Positions 48,383 to 57,346 of a DNA stretch of 64,000 nucleotides are shown in pieces (position 1 is the stretch's first letter; each line of letters opens with the position of its first letter). Where the stretch lies: contig PLZG01000073.1 of assembly GCA_003152075.1 (NCBI GenBank), positions 1-64,000 of the forward strand, in the 5' to 3' direction. The position numbers and the translations under genes are program-made. Under the pieces are notes generated by a model, which saw nothing but the letters and a program-made list of their open reading frames with translations, was not told the origin of the DNA and searched no databases. The DNA is from a candidate division FCPU426 bacterium (GTDB lineage Bacteria; Oederibacteriota; Muellerivitia; Muellerivitales; Muellerivitaceae).

Positions 48383-49084
48383 TTATTGTTTGAGCCACTC
48401 CACCTTGCCGGTATCCAGGTGATATATGCATGCCACAATCTTGATCATGTCGTTATTTTCAAGGTTCCACAACAGAGGGCTTTGCTCCCGGATAGCGTGC
48501 ATGGTGCTCAAAATGTTGGTTCGCACCACTGCGTCCAAAAACGCTTCTCCCTCCAACATTTTTCCAGTCCGGGCCCGAGCGATCCTTTGGTCCTCCTCGA
48601 CTTCCGCCACCGCCGGTTCCAGCTGTTGGTTCAAGGCCCTTTGGTTCAGCGAACGCCATTCGGTGCGGGGGTGGTTATGTTCCTCGATAGCTTCTTTCAA
48701 TGCGCTGCAGTTGGTGTGGCCCATGATCACCAATACCCGGGCATTCAGGTGTTCGGCGCCATACTCCAGGCTCGCCAACAATTCCTTGTCCACGATATTG
48801 CCGAAAGCCCTGGTGGTGAAAAGCTCGCCCGGCTGCATATGAAAAACCACTTCCGGAGGGACTCGGGAATCGGCGCAGCTGACCACCATGATCCTGGCCA
48901 ACCCGGTTTTCCGGGACACATTATTCATGTGGTGTTTATTGCCGGTCTCCAACGCCTTCATGATCGCGTCTTGCTCTTTTTTAACCTCCGGCGGCGCCAA
49001 CTCGCCGGTCCTCTCCCGCGCCCAAAGCGGCGTGGCCAATAGGACGACCGCCAGAAGAATCCATTTCGGATTTGTGGGTCGCAT
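48383..49084 (-). CDS. Beta-class carbonic anhydrase with signal peptide
   Basis: VVSCADSRVPPE, GHTNCSALKEA. Confidence 0.94.
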   Translation of the reverse strand: MRPTNPKWILLAVVLLATPLWARERTGELAPPEVKKEQDAIMKALETGNKHHMNNVSRKTGLARIMVVSCADSRVPPEVVFHMQPGELFTTRAFGNIVDKELLASLEYGAEHLNARVLVIMGHTNCSALKEAIEEHNHPRTEWRSLNQRALNQQLEPAVAEVEEDQRIARARTGKMLEGEAFLDAVVRTNILSTMHAIREQSPLLWNLENNDMIKIVACIYHLDTGKVEWLKQ

Positions 49085-49330
49085 CGCGTCCTCCCCCTCA
49101 GAGATGTGAAGCGCCTAAAAGTATATTCCTTTTGACTGGAACTGACAGCTTCTAAAATCATCTTTCGAATCGGGAGTTCGGCCAAGAAAATCAACGTTTC
49201 CCCCCAAGTTATTAGGCTTTGGGAGAAGATATTATTTGGGATAAGCCGGGTTAAGAATATAATCCCTTTTCCCCATGGTATTGGCCATTCCGCTTGCCAT
49301 TGAAACATCGGGAATAAATCAGAGGTTTTA

Positions 49331-50608
49331 ATGCTCGATCCTAAATATGTTCGTGAACACCAGGCCGAGGTCCGCAAGGCTTTGGAAGACTGTAAATCCA
49401 AGGTGGACCTTTCTTTATATTTGGACCTGGAACGCCGCCGCCGGGACCTGATGGTCTCCGCCGACAAACGCAAAGCCCGCCTGAACCAGGCTTCCGAGGA
49501 AATGAGCCGGTTGAAAAAAGAAGGCAAGGACATCACCGAGTACCGTTCCAAGCTTTCCGAGCTTTCCAATGAGATCAAAACGGTGGACGCCGAGATCACG
49601 GCCGTCGAAAAGGATTTTCACGAGATCGAACTTCAGATTTGTAACCTTCCTCATGAGTCCGTTCCTGTCGGCGGGGAGGAGGCCAATAAGGAAGTGCGCC
49701 GGGTAGGTGAGCCCAAAAAATTCGATTTCAAACCTAAGCCCCATGAAGAACTGGGCTTGACTCTGGGCATCCTGGATTTCGAGAAGGCCGCTAAAGTCGC
49801 GGGCACCCGTTTTTTCAGTCTCGCGGGGCTCGGCGCCAAGTTGGAACGGGCCTTAGTCAATTTCATGCTCGATCAGAATTCGCAAAAGGGTTACCAGGAA
49901 ATGGTGGTACCCCACCTGGTGAATTACGAGTCCATGGAAACTTCGGGCCAGTTCCCTAAGTTCATTGAACAGGCCTTCGCCATTGAGAAGGATAAGTTAT
50001 ATCTTATTCCCACTTCGGAAGTTCCTCTTGCCAACCTTCACCGAGGCGAAACCTTTCCCGCCGGATCAATTCCAAAAAAATACACCGCCTATACCCCCTG
50101 TTACCGCCGGGAGGCCGGAAGTTACGGCAAGGACACCAAAGGCCTCATACGGTTACACCAATTTAATAAAGTTGAAATGTTTCAGTTCGTGGAGCCGGAA
50201 AAAAGCATGGAAGCCTTGGATCAACTGACCGCTGACGCGGAAGACTTGTTAAAAAAACTGGGGTTGCCTTACCGGGTCGTTGTTTTGGCGACCGGGGACA
50301 AAAGTTTCTCTTCGGTCAAGACCTACGACCTGGAAGTCTGGCTGCCCAGCCAAAACACTTACCGGGAAATTTCCAGTTGCAGCAATTGCACCGACTTCCA
50401 AGCCCGCCGTGGAGCGATCAAGTTCAAGCGGGAGGGTGGCGCCAAGGCTGAGTTGGTTCATACCTTAAACGGTTCGGGCCTGGCCATTGGCCGCACTTGG
50501 CTGGCGATATTGGAAAATTACCAGCAGGCTGACGGTACTGTACTGGTCCCTGATGCGCTCCAACCTTACATGGGGGGCTTGAAAATGATCGTACCCGCCA
50601 AGCCCTGA
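49331..50608 (+). CDS. serS: Seryl-tRNA synthetase
   Basis: MLDPKYVREH, FRREAGSYGKDTKGLIRLHQFNKVEMF-type motif 2, NGSGLAIGRTWLAILENYQQADGTVLVPDALQPYMGG. Confidence 0.97.
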   Translation: MLDPKYVREHQAEVRKALEDCKSKVDLSLYLDLERRRRDLMVSADKRKARLNQASEEMSRLKKEGKDITEYRSKLSELSNEIKTVDAEITAVEKDFHEIELQICNLPHESVPVGGEEANKEVRRVGEPKKFDFKPKPHEELGLTLGILDFEKAAKVAGTRFFSLAGLGAKLERALVNFMLDQNSQKGYQEMVVPHLVNYESMETSGQFPKFIEQAFAIEKDKLYLIPTSEVPLANLHRGETFPAGSIPKKYTAYTPCYRREAGSYGKDTKGLIRLHQFNKVEMFQFVEPEKSMEALDQLTADAEDLLKKLGLPYRVVVLATGDKSFSSVKTYDLEVWLPSQNTYREISSCSNCTDFQARRGAIKFKREGGAKAELVHTLNGSGLAIGRTWLAILENYQQADGTVLVPDALQPYMGGLKMIVPAKP

Positions 50609-50626
50609 GCGAGCGGGAGCAAGTCG

Positions 50627-50698
50627 AATGGGCAAGCCGATGGATCGGTGAAAGTCCCCGACGCCCTAAAACCCTATGGGCGGAATCGAAATATTTAA
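50627..50698 (+). pseudogene. Remnant/duplicate of SerRS C-terminus
   Basis: NGQADGSVKVPDALKPYGRNRNI*, same frame as serS immediately after its TGA. Confidence 0.8.
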
Positions 50699-50848
50699 GC
50701 CCTCTTGATTCCTTCCCAAACCCGTTAGCTCCTGGCAAAAACCTTTATTTTTCAGGCCCCTCTCCCCTTTGTCTCCAGGTAGTTTCATCTTATAAGAGTG
50801 GCTCTGGTACAATACCCGGCGATTCACCAACAGCCGGAGGAACCCTTC

Positions 50849-51040
50849 ATGGCGGACAAGACAGCCAGAGTCCAAACCGTTGAACCGAAGATGAGCAGGG
50901 AAGGCAAGATCACCCTGGGCGCCGGAGTCGGCGTCCTAGTGGCGGGATACATGTTTCTAGCGACCGGGTCCATGACCCTCGCGCCTATCTTGATTATCGG
51001 GGGCCTCATTACCATCGGCGTTGGGATTTATAACCTATAG
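50849..51040 (+). CDS. Small membrane hypothetical protein
   Basis: GGAGG SD; two TM segments. Confidence 0.7.
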   Translation: MADKTARVQTVEPKMSREGKITLGAGVGVLVAGYMFLATGSMTLAPILIIGGLITIGVGIYNL

Positions 51041-51054
51041 TTTTTAAGGACGCC

Positions 51055-51579
51055 ATGCGACCCCAGTTACCCCAGTTAATTCCCAGTGAAATCTGCTTGG
51101 AATGTCCCGTTTGCTGCCGCTTTCCCGAAAAGCAGGCGACCCTCTCTCCCTTCTTCTTTCCTGAGGAAAGAAATCAGTCTCAGTCTATCAAATCGAAAGG
51201 TTCTTTTAGGCAGGCGGCCACAGGCCAAGCCTCCAAGGCCGAACTCGTGACATGCGGGCACGGGTTTGCCTGTTCGTTTTTCAATCCTGAGGATCACACG
51301 TGCCAGATTTATGAGGCCCGTCCCCTGGATTGCTCGATGTACCCCGCGGTGATCATGGAAAGTAGGGATCACCAGAAAGTGTTTTTGGGCGCGGACACCA
51401 AATGTCCGGCGCTCTCGCGGCCAAGCGTGACCGCGAAGTTGCATCAATATTTAGATTCGATTCAGCGATACTTGGAAAGCACAACCCTGTCGTCCCTTAT
51501 TCGACAATATCCTCAATTTATTAGCGAATTTCAGGAAGAGGTTGTGGAGGTGCGCGAGCTGTCGCTGGGAAAGGCGTAA
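51055..51579 (+). CDS. YkgJ-like zinc/iron-chelating cysteine cluster protein
   Basis: CLECPVCCRFP ... GFACSFFNPEDHTCQIYEARPLDCSMYP. Confidence 0.85.
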   Translation: MRPQLPQLIPSEICLECPVCCRFPEKQATLSPFFFPEERNQSQSIKSKGSFRQAATGQASKAELVTCGHGFACSFFNPEDHTCQIYEARPLDCSMYPAVIMESRDHQKVFLGADTKCPALSRPSVTAKLHQYLDSIQRYLESTTLSSLIRQYPQFISEFQEEVVEVRELSLGKA

Positions 51580-51582
51580 ATT

Positions 51583-52335
51583 ATGGTCGCCACGTTACAA
51601 AAGCTGCAGCCCCCTAGGGCGATGCGGTGGGTGATTCGTTGGAAATGGATTACTATTTCATTGGTTGTTTTTGCTGGGTTGCTTTTTTATTTCATTCATC
51701 ATTGGACGTCGCGGTTTATCCTGGTTCCGATCATTTTAGGGGGGGGCTATTGGGCCTTCACGATTTATCGGCATCGGGGCCGCATTGTGGGTCAGGGGTC
51801 CGAAGGCGAGGCCTTGGTGGCCAATGTCCTGGACAATCTCCAGATGGACGCCCGGGTAATTCACTCGGTGCAGTTTGAGTCCGGGGACAGGGCCAGGGAA
51901 CTTGATCATTTATTGATTACCCATAACACCATGTTTGTGATCGAGACCAAGTATCTTCGGGGTCGGATCGCCGGAGAGGTGTTGGACCGGGAATGGACCC
52001 TTCACAAAAGGGCCCGTCAAACCCGTTCCCGTTACAAACGCACCTTTTACAACCCCTTGAAACAGGTCGCCACTCAGATATATCACCTTCGGAGCCATTT
52101 GGAAAAAAATCTGGCCCCCCGTTGGGCTCAGGAATGTTCCCAGATTTGGATCCAGGGCGTAGTGGTGTTTGCCCATGCCCAAGGAGACGCCTCGGCGGTC
52201 ATCAACCACGAGCATGGTGTGGTGGATATCAACAGCCTGCCGCAGTACCTGGCCAATTACCGGCCGCCCTCTCGGGCTCACCGGTTAAGTTATGGACTTC
52301 GCCGTGAGATTTCACGAGTCCTGACCGGTCAGTAA
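51583..52335 (+). CDS. NERD domain nuclease-related protein
   Basis: GSEGEALVANVLDNL..RELDHLLITHNTMFVIETKYLRG. Confidence 0.9.
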   Translation: MVATLQKLQPPRAMRWVIRWKWITISLVVFAGLLFYFIHHWTSRFILVPIILGGGYWAFTIYRHRGRIVGQGSEGEALVANVLDNLQMDARVIHSVQFESGDRARELDHLLITHNTMFVIETKYLRGRIAGEVLDREWTLHKRARQTRSRYKRTFYNPLKQVATQIYHLRSHLEKNLAPRWAQECSQIWIQGVVVFAHAQGDASAVINHEHGVVDINSLPQYLANYRPPSRAHRLSYGLRREISRVLTGQ

Positions 52336-52340
52336 ACCCT

Positions 52341-52377
52341 AACCCCAGGCGGTTAATCCGCCTGGGGTTTTCTTTTG
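52341..52377 (+). terminator. Rho-independent terminator
   Basis: AACCCCAGGCGGTTAATCCGCCTGGGGTTTTCTTTT. Confidence 0.92.
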
Positions 52378-52385
52378 GTGAAATC

Positions 52386-53303
52386 TTGTCAAACATTCCC
52401 CTTCCTCATTCCGATTTTTTTGACCAGGTGGAACCATTGGATTTAGCCTTGGAGAAGGCTGCCCGTTTTTTTTCCTCAGCACCGGCCATGTCCGCGTCTA
52501 TTCCCTCGTTTTTAATGTGGCAAGATGAATTCGCTTACGCATTCACCTCCAAAGGACCTAACTCTTTCATCCTGGCCCATTACGATAAATATGTTTATTT
52601 TCCCATTCCTCCAAAGCCTTTTAATGTCGACACGCTTCAAACCGCTTTTAATTATATGAAGAAGGTAAATGGTCCCGGCACCGGCATTTCCCGGGTGGAA
52701 GGCCTGACAGAAGAACAAAAAAAAATGACAGAGAGTTGGGGTTTTGCCACCAGGCCTACCTTCACCGAATATCTTTACGATCGTTCCCAAGTCGCGGGCC
52801 TTCACGGCGACCCTTACCGCGCCAAGCGGGCAGAAATCAATCATTTAGTGAAGGAACACTCGGTAGTCCTGAGGCCTTATCGGGAAAGCGATTTGATAGC
52901 CTGTGGTAACTTGTTCGATCTTTGGAAAGCCCAGCGCCTTCCCAACCTAAAGGGAGAGATGGGCGAAAAGATGCTTCTGTCCTCCCAGAAGGCCCATTTC
53001 CGGGCGTTGCACCAAGGTGAGGATTGGGGAATGGACGCCTGGGTGGTCATTCTGGAAAACCGCTTAGCCGCTTATTCGGTGGGCACCCCGTTAAGTCCTG
53101 ATATATACGGAGTATACCTTGAAGTAACGGACTTGACGGTCAAAGGATTGTCCGCTTATATATTCGCCAACATCTGCCGGCAGATGGAATCGTTCGATTT
53201 GATCAACACCGGGGATGCGGAAGGTTTGCCCCGTTTGGCCGAATCGAAGGAACATTGGCATCCTGTCCGGCGGCTGCAATTGTTCGCGGTTGACCCGAGG
53301 TAA
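52386..53303 (+). CDS. DUF2156-like (phosphatidylglycerol lysyltransferase C-terminal-like) protein
   Basis: Domain-type motifs FLMWQDEFAYAF, YVYFPIPPKP, LINTGDAEGLPRLAESKEHWHPV. Confidence 0.65.
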   Translation: MSNIPLPHSDFFDQVEPLDLALEKAARFFSSAPAMSASIPSFLMWQDEFAYAFTSKGPNSFILAHYDKYVYFPIPPKPFNVDTLQTAFNYMKKVNGPGTGISRVEGLTEEQKKMTESWGFATRPTFTEYLYDRSQVAGLHGDPYRAKRAEINHLVKEHSVVLRPYRESDLIACGNLFDLWKAQRLPNLKGEMGEKMLLSSQKAHFRALHQGEDWGMDAWVVILENRLAAYSVGTPLSPDIYGVYLEVTDLTVKGLSAYIFANICRQMESFDLINTGDAEGLPRLAESKEHWHPVRRLQLFAVDPR

Positions 53304-53860
53304 TGAGAAACCCTATGGCTTCTAAAATGAAGATCAAATTCAAAAAGAAAAATTTTGAAAACTTAAGCCGGCGTAAATCCCCCAAGGCTTCCACTTCCAA
53401 GGCAAAACATCGCAAACCCATCCACCGCATCCGGGTGGATTGGCACCAGTATTTCATGAATATCGCGGCTGAGGTGGCTTCCCGCTCCACCTGCGACCGA
53501 AAACACGTGGGGGCCGTCATTGTGCGGGACAAGACCATTCTTTCCACGGGCTACAACGGAAGCGTAAGAGGCCTTCCCCATTGTGATGACGTGGGCCATA
53601 TGATGGAAGACAATCATTGCGTTGCCACCATCCACGCCGAGGCTAACGCCATCATCCAGGCCGCCAAAAACGGTGTAAGGGTGGATGGCGCGGATATCTA
53701 CATTACCGCTTCCCCCTGCTGGAACTGCTTTAAGATCGTGACCAACGCGGGCATCAAGAATATTTACTACGGAGAGTTTTACCGGGACGACCGTATTTTT
53801 GACGCCGCCAAGAGGCTGGGCATGTTCGTCCGCCAGATCATGGTTCACAAAACCCGCTGA
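53303..53860 (+). CDS. Deoxycytidylate deaminase
   Basis: STCDRKHVGAVIVRDKTILSTGYNG, TIHAEANAI, PCWNCFK. Confidence 0.93.
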   Translation: MRNPMASKMKIKFKKKNFENLSRRKSPKASTSKAKHRKPIHRIRVDWHQYFMNIAAEVASRSTCDRKHVGAVIVRDKTILSTGYNGSVRGLPHCDDVGHMMEDNHCVATIHAEANAIIQAAKNGVRVDGADIYITASPCWNCFKIVTNAGIKNIYYGEFYRDDRIFDAAKRLGMFVRQIMVHKTR

Positions 53861-54360
53861 AGGGCCTGTCGTGCGTAGAATTTCAAGGGCTTCGATAAAC
53901 CCAACTTAACATCATCAAAATCCTTTTCACCCAACCAGCGGATGTCCTTGTGCTCTTCCACGTTTAACTTCACTTCACCGGATATCACTCTGGCGAAATA
54001 AACCATTCCAACATGCCAGTGGGGTTCCTTGATGAGGTGGATATCCATATAGGATGGCTGGAGCAGGGGGAGAAAGCCGGGTTCCGTTTCAATTGGCGGC
54101 CGATCCCCCACCAATTCCACTTCCAAACCGCTTTCCTCACGGGCTTCACGAATCGTCGCTTGCTCGGGATTTTCATCCAACTCAATGTGGCCGCCTATCG
54201 GCAACCATCGGTTCAGTTGTTTATGAAAGATGAAGAGAACTTGGTTATCTTTGACAATGAAAATGGAAACGATGAAATCAATTTTTTCGTGGATGTGGCC
54301 CACTATCGGCCCTGGTTTTTTAAATAAGATTGCCAATGCTTCCAATAATGGTCTTTCCAA
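53845..54360 (-). CDS. NUDIX hydrolase (start probably internal)
   Basis: GGHIELDENPEQATIREAREESGLEVEL Nudix box. Confidence 0.92.
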   Translation of the reverse strand: MERPLLEALAILFKKPGPIVGHIHEKIDFIVSIFIVKDNQVLFIFHKQLNRWLPIGGHIELDENPEQATIREAREESGLEVELVGDRPPIETEPGFLPLLQPSYMDIHLIKEPHWHVGMVYFARVISGEVKLNVEEHKDIRWLGEKDFDDVKLGLSKPLKFYARQALQRVL

Positions 54361-54725
54361 CCCTGGTTCAAATGCTTGGCGTGTTGATCCGGAACATCCG
54401 CGTGAACCATGGTGACCAAGGCCCCTCCTTTAACAGGCTCAAAAGTCAGGATAAAAATTGAATCCATATCCTTCTTTAACCAATCGGCAGCCCTCCAAGT
54501 CTGAACAATCATGTTGTTTGGAACAACCGCCAAATTCTTACCCCAGCAATATCCGCCGTGGGCCGAAAATTCCCCTCCCGCTTTCCTACTTATAACCGCT
54601 TTCGCTCCGGTAAGTAGACTGTGCTTTTTCGTATCCATGTACAATTCAAAAAGAACATTGGGAGCGGCTTTGAACTTTATTTTTTGAATGATCGTTTTCA
54701 TCTCTTCCCTCCATGAATTTTCCAA
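54303..54725 (-). CDS. SRPBCC/AHSA1-like domain protein
   Basis: KFKAAPNVLFELYMDTKKHSLLTGAKAVISRKAGGEFSAHGGYCWGKNLAV. Confidence 0.88.
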   Translation of the reverse strand: MENSWREEMKTIIQKIKFKAAPNVLFELYMDTKKHSLLTGAKAVISRKAGGEFSAHGGYCWGKNLAVVPNNMIVQTWRAADWLKKDMDSIFILTFEPVKGGALVTMVHADVPDQHAKHLNQGWKDHYWKHWQSYLKNQGR

Positions 54726-54788
54726 GTATTTTAATTCGACTCCTCATAAACAACATGTAAAAGCTTTGAAAAAGAACTTGGTTTTGGG

Positions 54789-54853
54789 TTGTTCCCTCAA
54801 TGAATTTGGGTACAATATGCCCCCTGACTTGGCTGGTGAAAAACGGGTACAAT
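54789..54853 (+). promoter_or_regulatory. Two tandem sigma70-like promoters
   Basis: TTGTTC-N16-TACAAT (54789-54816) and TGACTT-N17-TACAAT (54825-54853). Confidence 0.55.
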
Positions 54854-54887
54854 TGGGGCCGGCGGTTTGACAGGCTCACCGCATGCT

Positions 54888-54927
54888 GGAGGGTTAGTCC
54901 TAATTGGTAAGGCAGTGGACTTGAAAA
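54888..54927 (+). other. tRNA-Ser(UGA)-like 5' half ending in anticodon loop
   Basis: GGAGGGTTAGTCCTAATTGGTAAGGCAGTGGACTTGAAAA; no 3' half follows. Confidence 0.5.
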
Positions 54928-54984
54928 ACTAATTAGCCTTCCCCGAAAATTTCCTAAAAAAAATTCAGTCCCCAGCAACATTTT

Positions 54985-55027
54985 AAAAGCCTTTGCCCGT
55001 AACAGTTTTACGAGCAAGGGCTTTTTT
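54985..55027 (+). terminator. Rho-independent terminator
   Basis: AAAAGCCTTTGCCCGTAACAGTTTTACGAGCAAGGGCTTTTTT. Confidence 0.88.
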
Positions 55028-55275
55028 GTTGGTGATGGATTCTGACGGATGGTGAGTGGAAAAAAGTGAAAAAAATGGGTTCTTAGGACTCCTATAGGAC
55101 ACGGGGCGCTTGGAAATCCTGTCTTCCAATTCAAAATTTCGTGTCCTAACCGTGTCTTTCAAGTCCTAAAACCATTGTCAATAAAAGAGAAAACAGCGGT
55201 CCGGTTTTTTCGCATGTCAAAGTAAATAGCAGAAAAACTTGACATTCGGCATGTTACGCCTGAAATTATTAAAAA

Positions 55276-56019
55276 ATGGGCTCAACGGTCAAAAATTCTT
55301 TAGATAACTCCCAAGTTGCTAAATTGGTCCGCCAGCGGATTGAGAAAGGTGGGGAGCGTTTTTGGCGGTTAAAAGACTTTCAAGGCTTGTCCTCTATGGC
55401 GGTTGCCCAGGCTCTTTCACGGTTAAGAAAGACCGGTTATATCGAAAGGGTCCGTAAAGGCATCTATTACCGCGCACGGCAAACAACCCTCGGCAAAAGC
55501 CGACCGAACCTGGCTAAGCTTCAAAAGCTTATTACCGGCAAACGGTTTTTCCCCTCTGGCATTGCCGCTACAAATCTTTTGGGGTTCACCACCCAGAACC
55601 CGAATAAAATAGAGGTCTCAACCCACGCCTTGAGCCTGCCCCGCCAACTAATCGGGCATGACGTCATTATCCATACACGGCGTCCGAAATCTTGGACCAA
55701 CCTCCAAGAAACCGACGCGGCCCTGTTGGACTTCTTTCGGCAGGGCGGCAAATCGAGTGAGTTATCGTCGGAGGAAACCGTCCGTAAAACCATTAAGTGG
55801 TTATCCGAGGATGGGCGTTTTGGTCGTTTGCTAAGGGTGTCAGCGTTTGAGCCTCCACGAGTGAGGGCCCTATTAGGAGCTTTGGGAGAAGAACTCGGAC
55901 GGACACCCGCCGCTTTGCAAGGTTTGCGAAAATCCTTAAATCCATTATCTAAATTCGACTTCGGGCTCTTTGCCGATTTGAAGATGGCAGCCAAATGGCA
56001 GGCAAAACTGAAAAATTAG
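55276..56019 (+). CDS. AbiEi/DUF6088-type wHTH antitoxin-like regulator
   Basis: LKDFQGLSSMAVAQALSRLRKTGYIERVRKGIYYRARQTTLGKSRPNLAKL. Confidence 0.82.
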   Translation: MGSTVKNSLDNSQVAKLVRQRIEKGGERFWRLKDFQGLSSMAVAQALSRLRKTGYIERVRKGIYYRARQTTLGKSRPNLAKLQKLITGKRFFPSGIAATNLLGFTTQNPNKIEVSTHALSLPRQLIGHDVIIHTRRPKSWTNLQETDAALLDFFRQGGKSSELSSEETVRKTIKWLSEDGRFGRLLRVSAFEPPRVRALLGALGEELGRTPAALQGLRKSLNPLSKFDFGLFADLKMAAKWQAKLKN

Positions 56020-56038
56020 TTTAAAAAAGTATTAAAAA

Positions 56039-56127
56039 GTGTAGTTAAACTACACATATTTACTTATTAATAAACTAATTCCGTCCTAAAGTTTATATTG
56101 GTGCTAATATGTGTAGTATGGCTACAC
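56039..56127. promoter_or_regulatory. Twin operator palindromes of AbiEi-like gene
   Basis: GTGTAGTTAAACTACAC (56039-56055) and GTGTAGTATGGCTACAC (56111-56127), second spans the ATG. Confidence 0.8.
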
Positions 56128-56903
56128 AAAACAAAAGTAAATTAAACCAAATCCTAACGGAATGGCCCCTTCACGGCGGTATGGTCACTCAAAAATGGCT
56201 GACCCAAAAGGGCGTCAGCCGATTCCTGGCCCGAACCTATGTAAAGAGCGGGTGGTTGAAGTCTGCCGGTGGAGGTGCCTTTTACAAAACCGAAGTAAAA
56301 GTTGAGCCCCTTTGGCCGAGTGGGCTTTACACACTCCAACAACAGCTCAAGCTCCCTATCCATGTCGGGGGAGAAACCGCATTGCGATGGCATGGTTACG
56401 GCCACACCGCCCAAATGAACTCCATCCCCCCCGTTTATCTCTTTGGCCCCCAAGGAATAAAACCGCCTTCTTGGTTCCTCAAATTTAATTGGGCCAATAA
56501 GATCCAATACCAAACAACCGATATGCTCCCCTACAAAAAGGAATTTGGCTTCACCGAGGATGAAATGGCTGGCATAACCCTCTCCTCCCCGGAACGGGCT
56601 ATGTTTGAAACCCTTTTGTTAATGCCCCGTCATACCACTTTTGAGGGGGCCTTCCATCTTATGGAAGGACTTTCAACTTTGAGGCCGGATTTGGTAACAA
56701 CTCTTTTAAAGGCCTGCCGATCCGTCAAAGTAAAGCGATGTTTCCTTTATATGGCAGAACAATCAAACCACGCCTGGTTTAAAGAGCTTGATCTTTCCAA
56801 AGTGAAATTGGGAAAAGGCAAAAGGGTTATTGTCCCAGGTGGTACCTTCGATTCAAAATACCAAATCACCGTTCCCACCAAATCATCCGTGAGCGTTCCA
56901 TAA
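56118..56903 (+). CDS. AbiEi-family type IV antitoxin-like protein
   Basis: WPLHGGMVTQKWLTQKGVSRFLARTYVKSGWLKSAGGGAFYK..HVGGETALRWHG..LSSPERAMFETLLLMP. Confidence 0.85.
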   Translation: MATQNKSKLNQILTEWPLHGGMVTQKWLTQKGVSRFLARTYVKSGWLKSAGGGAFYKTEVKVEPLWPSGLYTLQQQLKLPIHVGGETALRWHGYGHTAQMNSIPPVYLFGPQGIKPPSWFLKFNWANKIQYQTTDMLPYKKEFGFTEDEMAGITLSSPERAMFETLLLMPRHTTFEGAFHLMEGLSTLRPDLVTTLLKACRSVKVKRCFLYMAEQSNHAWFKELDLSKVKLGKGKRVIVPGGTFDSKYQITVPTKSSVSVP

Positions 56904-57078
56904 ACGACAGGAGCAATCAATTCTTTTGCGGAAAGTCTTGGGACTGTAACACCTAAAACAGCGTTTGCAATTTCTACCTTTAAACGGTCATTTCCGCAAA
57001 CGTCACTTTTTGGGGGAATGCATTCCACTGTTCTTGGGCTCCCCCTTAAGGGTTTTCAATGCTCCTCCTGCGGTGTGA

Positions 57079-57108
57079 ACGTTTTGTTCAGGTGCCTGAA
57101 CAAAACGT
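57079..57108. promoter_or_regulatory. Perfect 30-bp palindrome
   Basis: ACGTTTTGTTCAGG-TG-CCTGAACAAAACGT. Confidence 0.9.
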
Positions 57109-57346
57109 AAATGCCTAAACCCGTTTTTGATCCATGAGGAAGTCTTCGAAATACTCACTGTTGAGTAAAAATACTCAATGACTGAGTAATCGGGGAATCC
57201 GCATTAAAGGATGTTTTTGTGGCCGTCCCAAAGCCAGCGGGTCTCTTGAATTAGGTAATATCGAATTAATTAGGTAATGAATTAGGTAATGTGTTAAACT
57301 TTGCCCCTGGCCATCCCGGCTATAACCAAAACTTTTAGGAAACCCC

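Noticed and set aside
54888-54960. Complete tRNA gene
   Set aside because: Only the 5' half through the anticodon loop is recognisable; no matching anticodon 3' strand, T-arm or acceptor 3' strand follows.
56747-57028. 93-aa minus ORF as possible AbiEii partner
   Set aside because: Mostly antisense to the AbiEi-like gene end; no nucleotidyltransferase motif visible.
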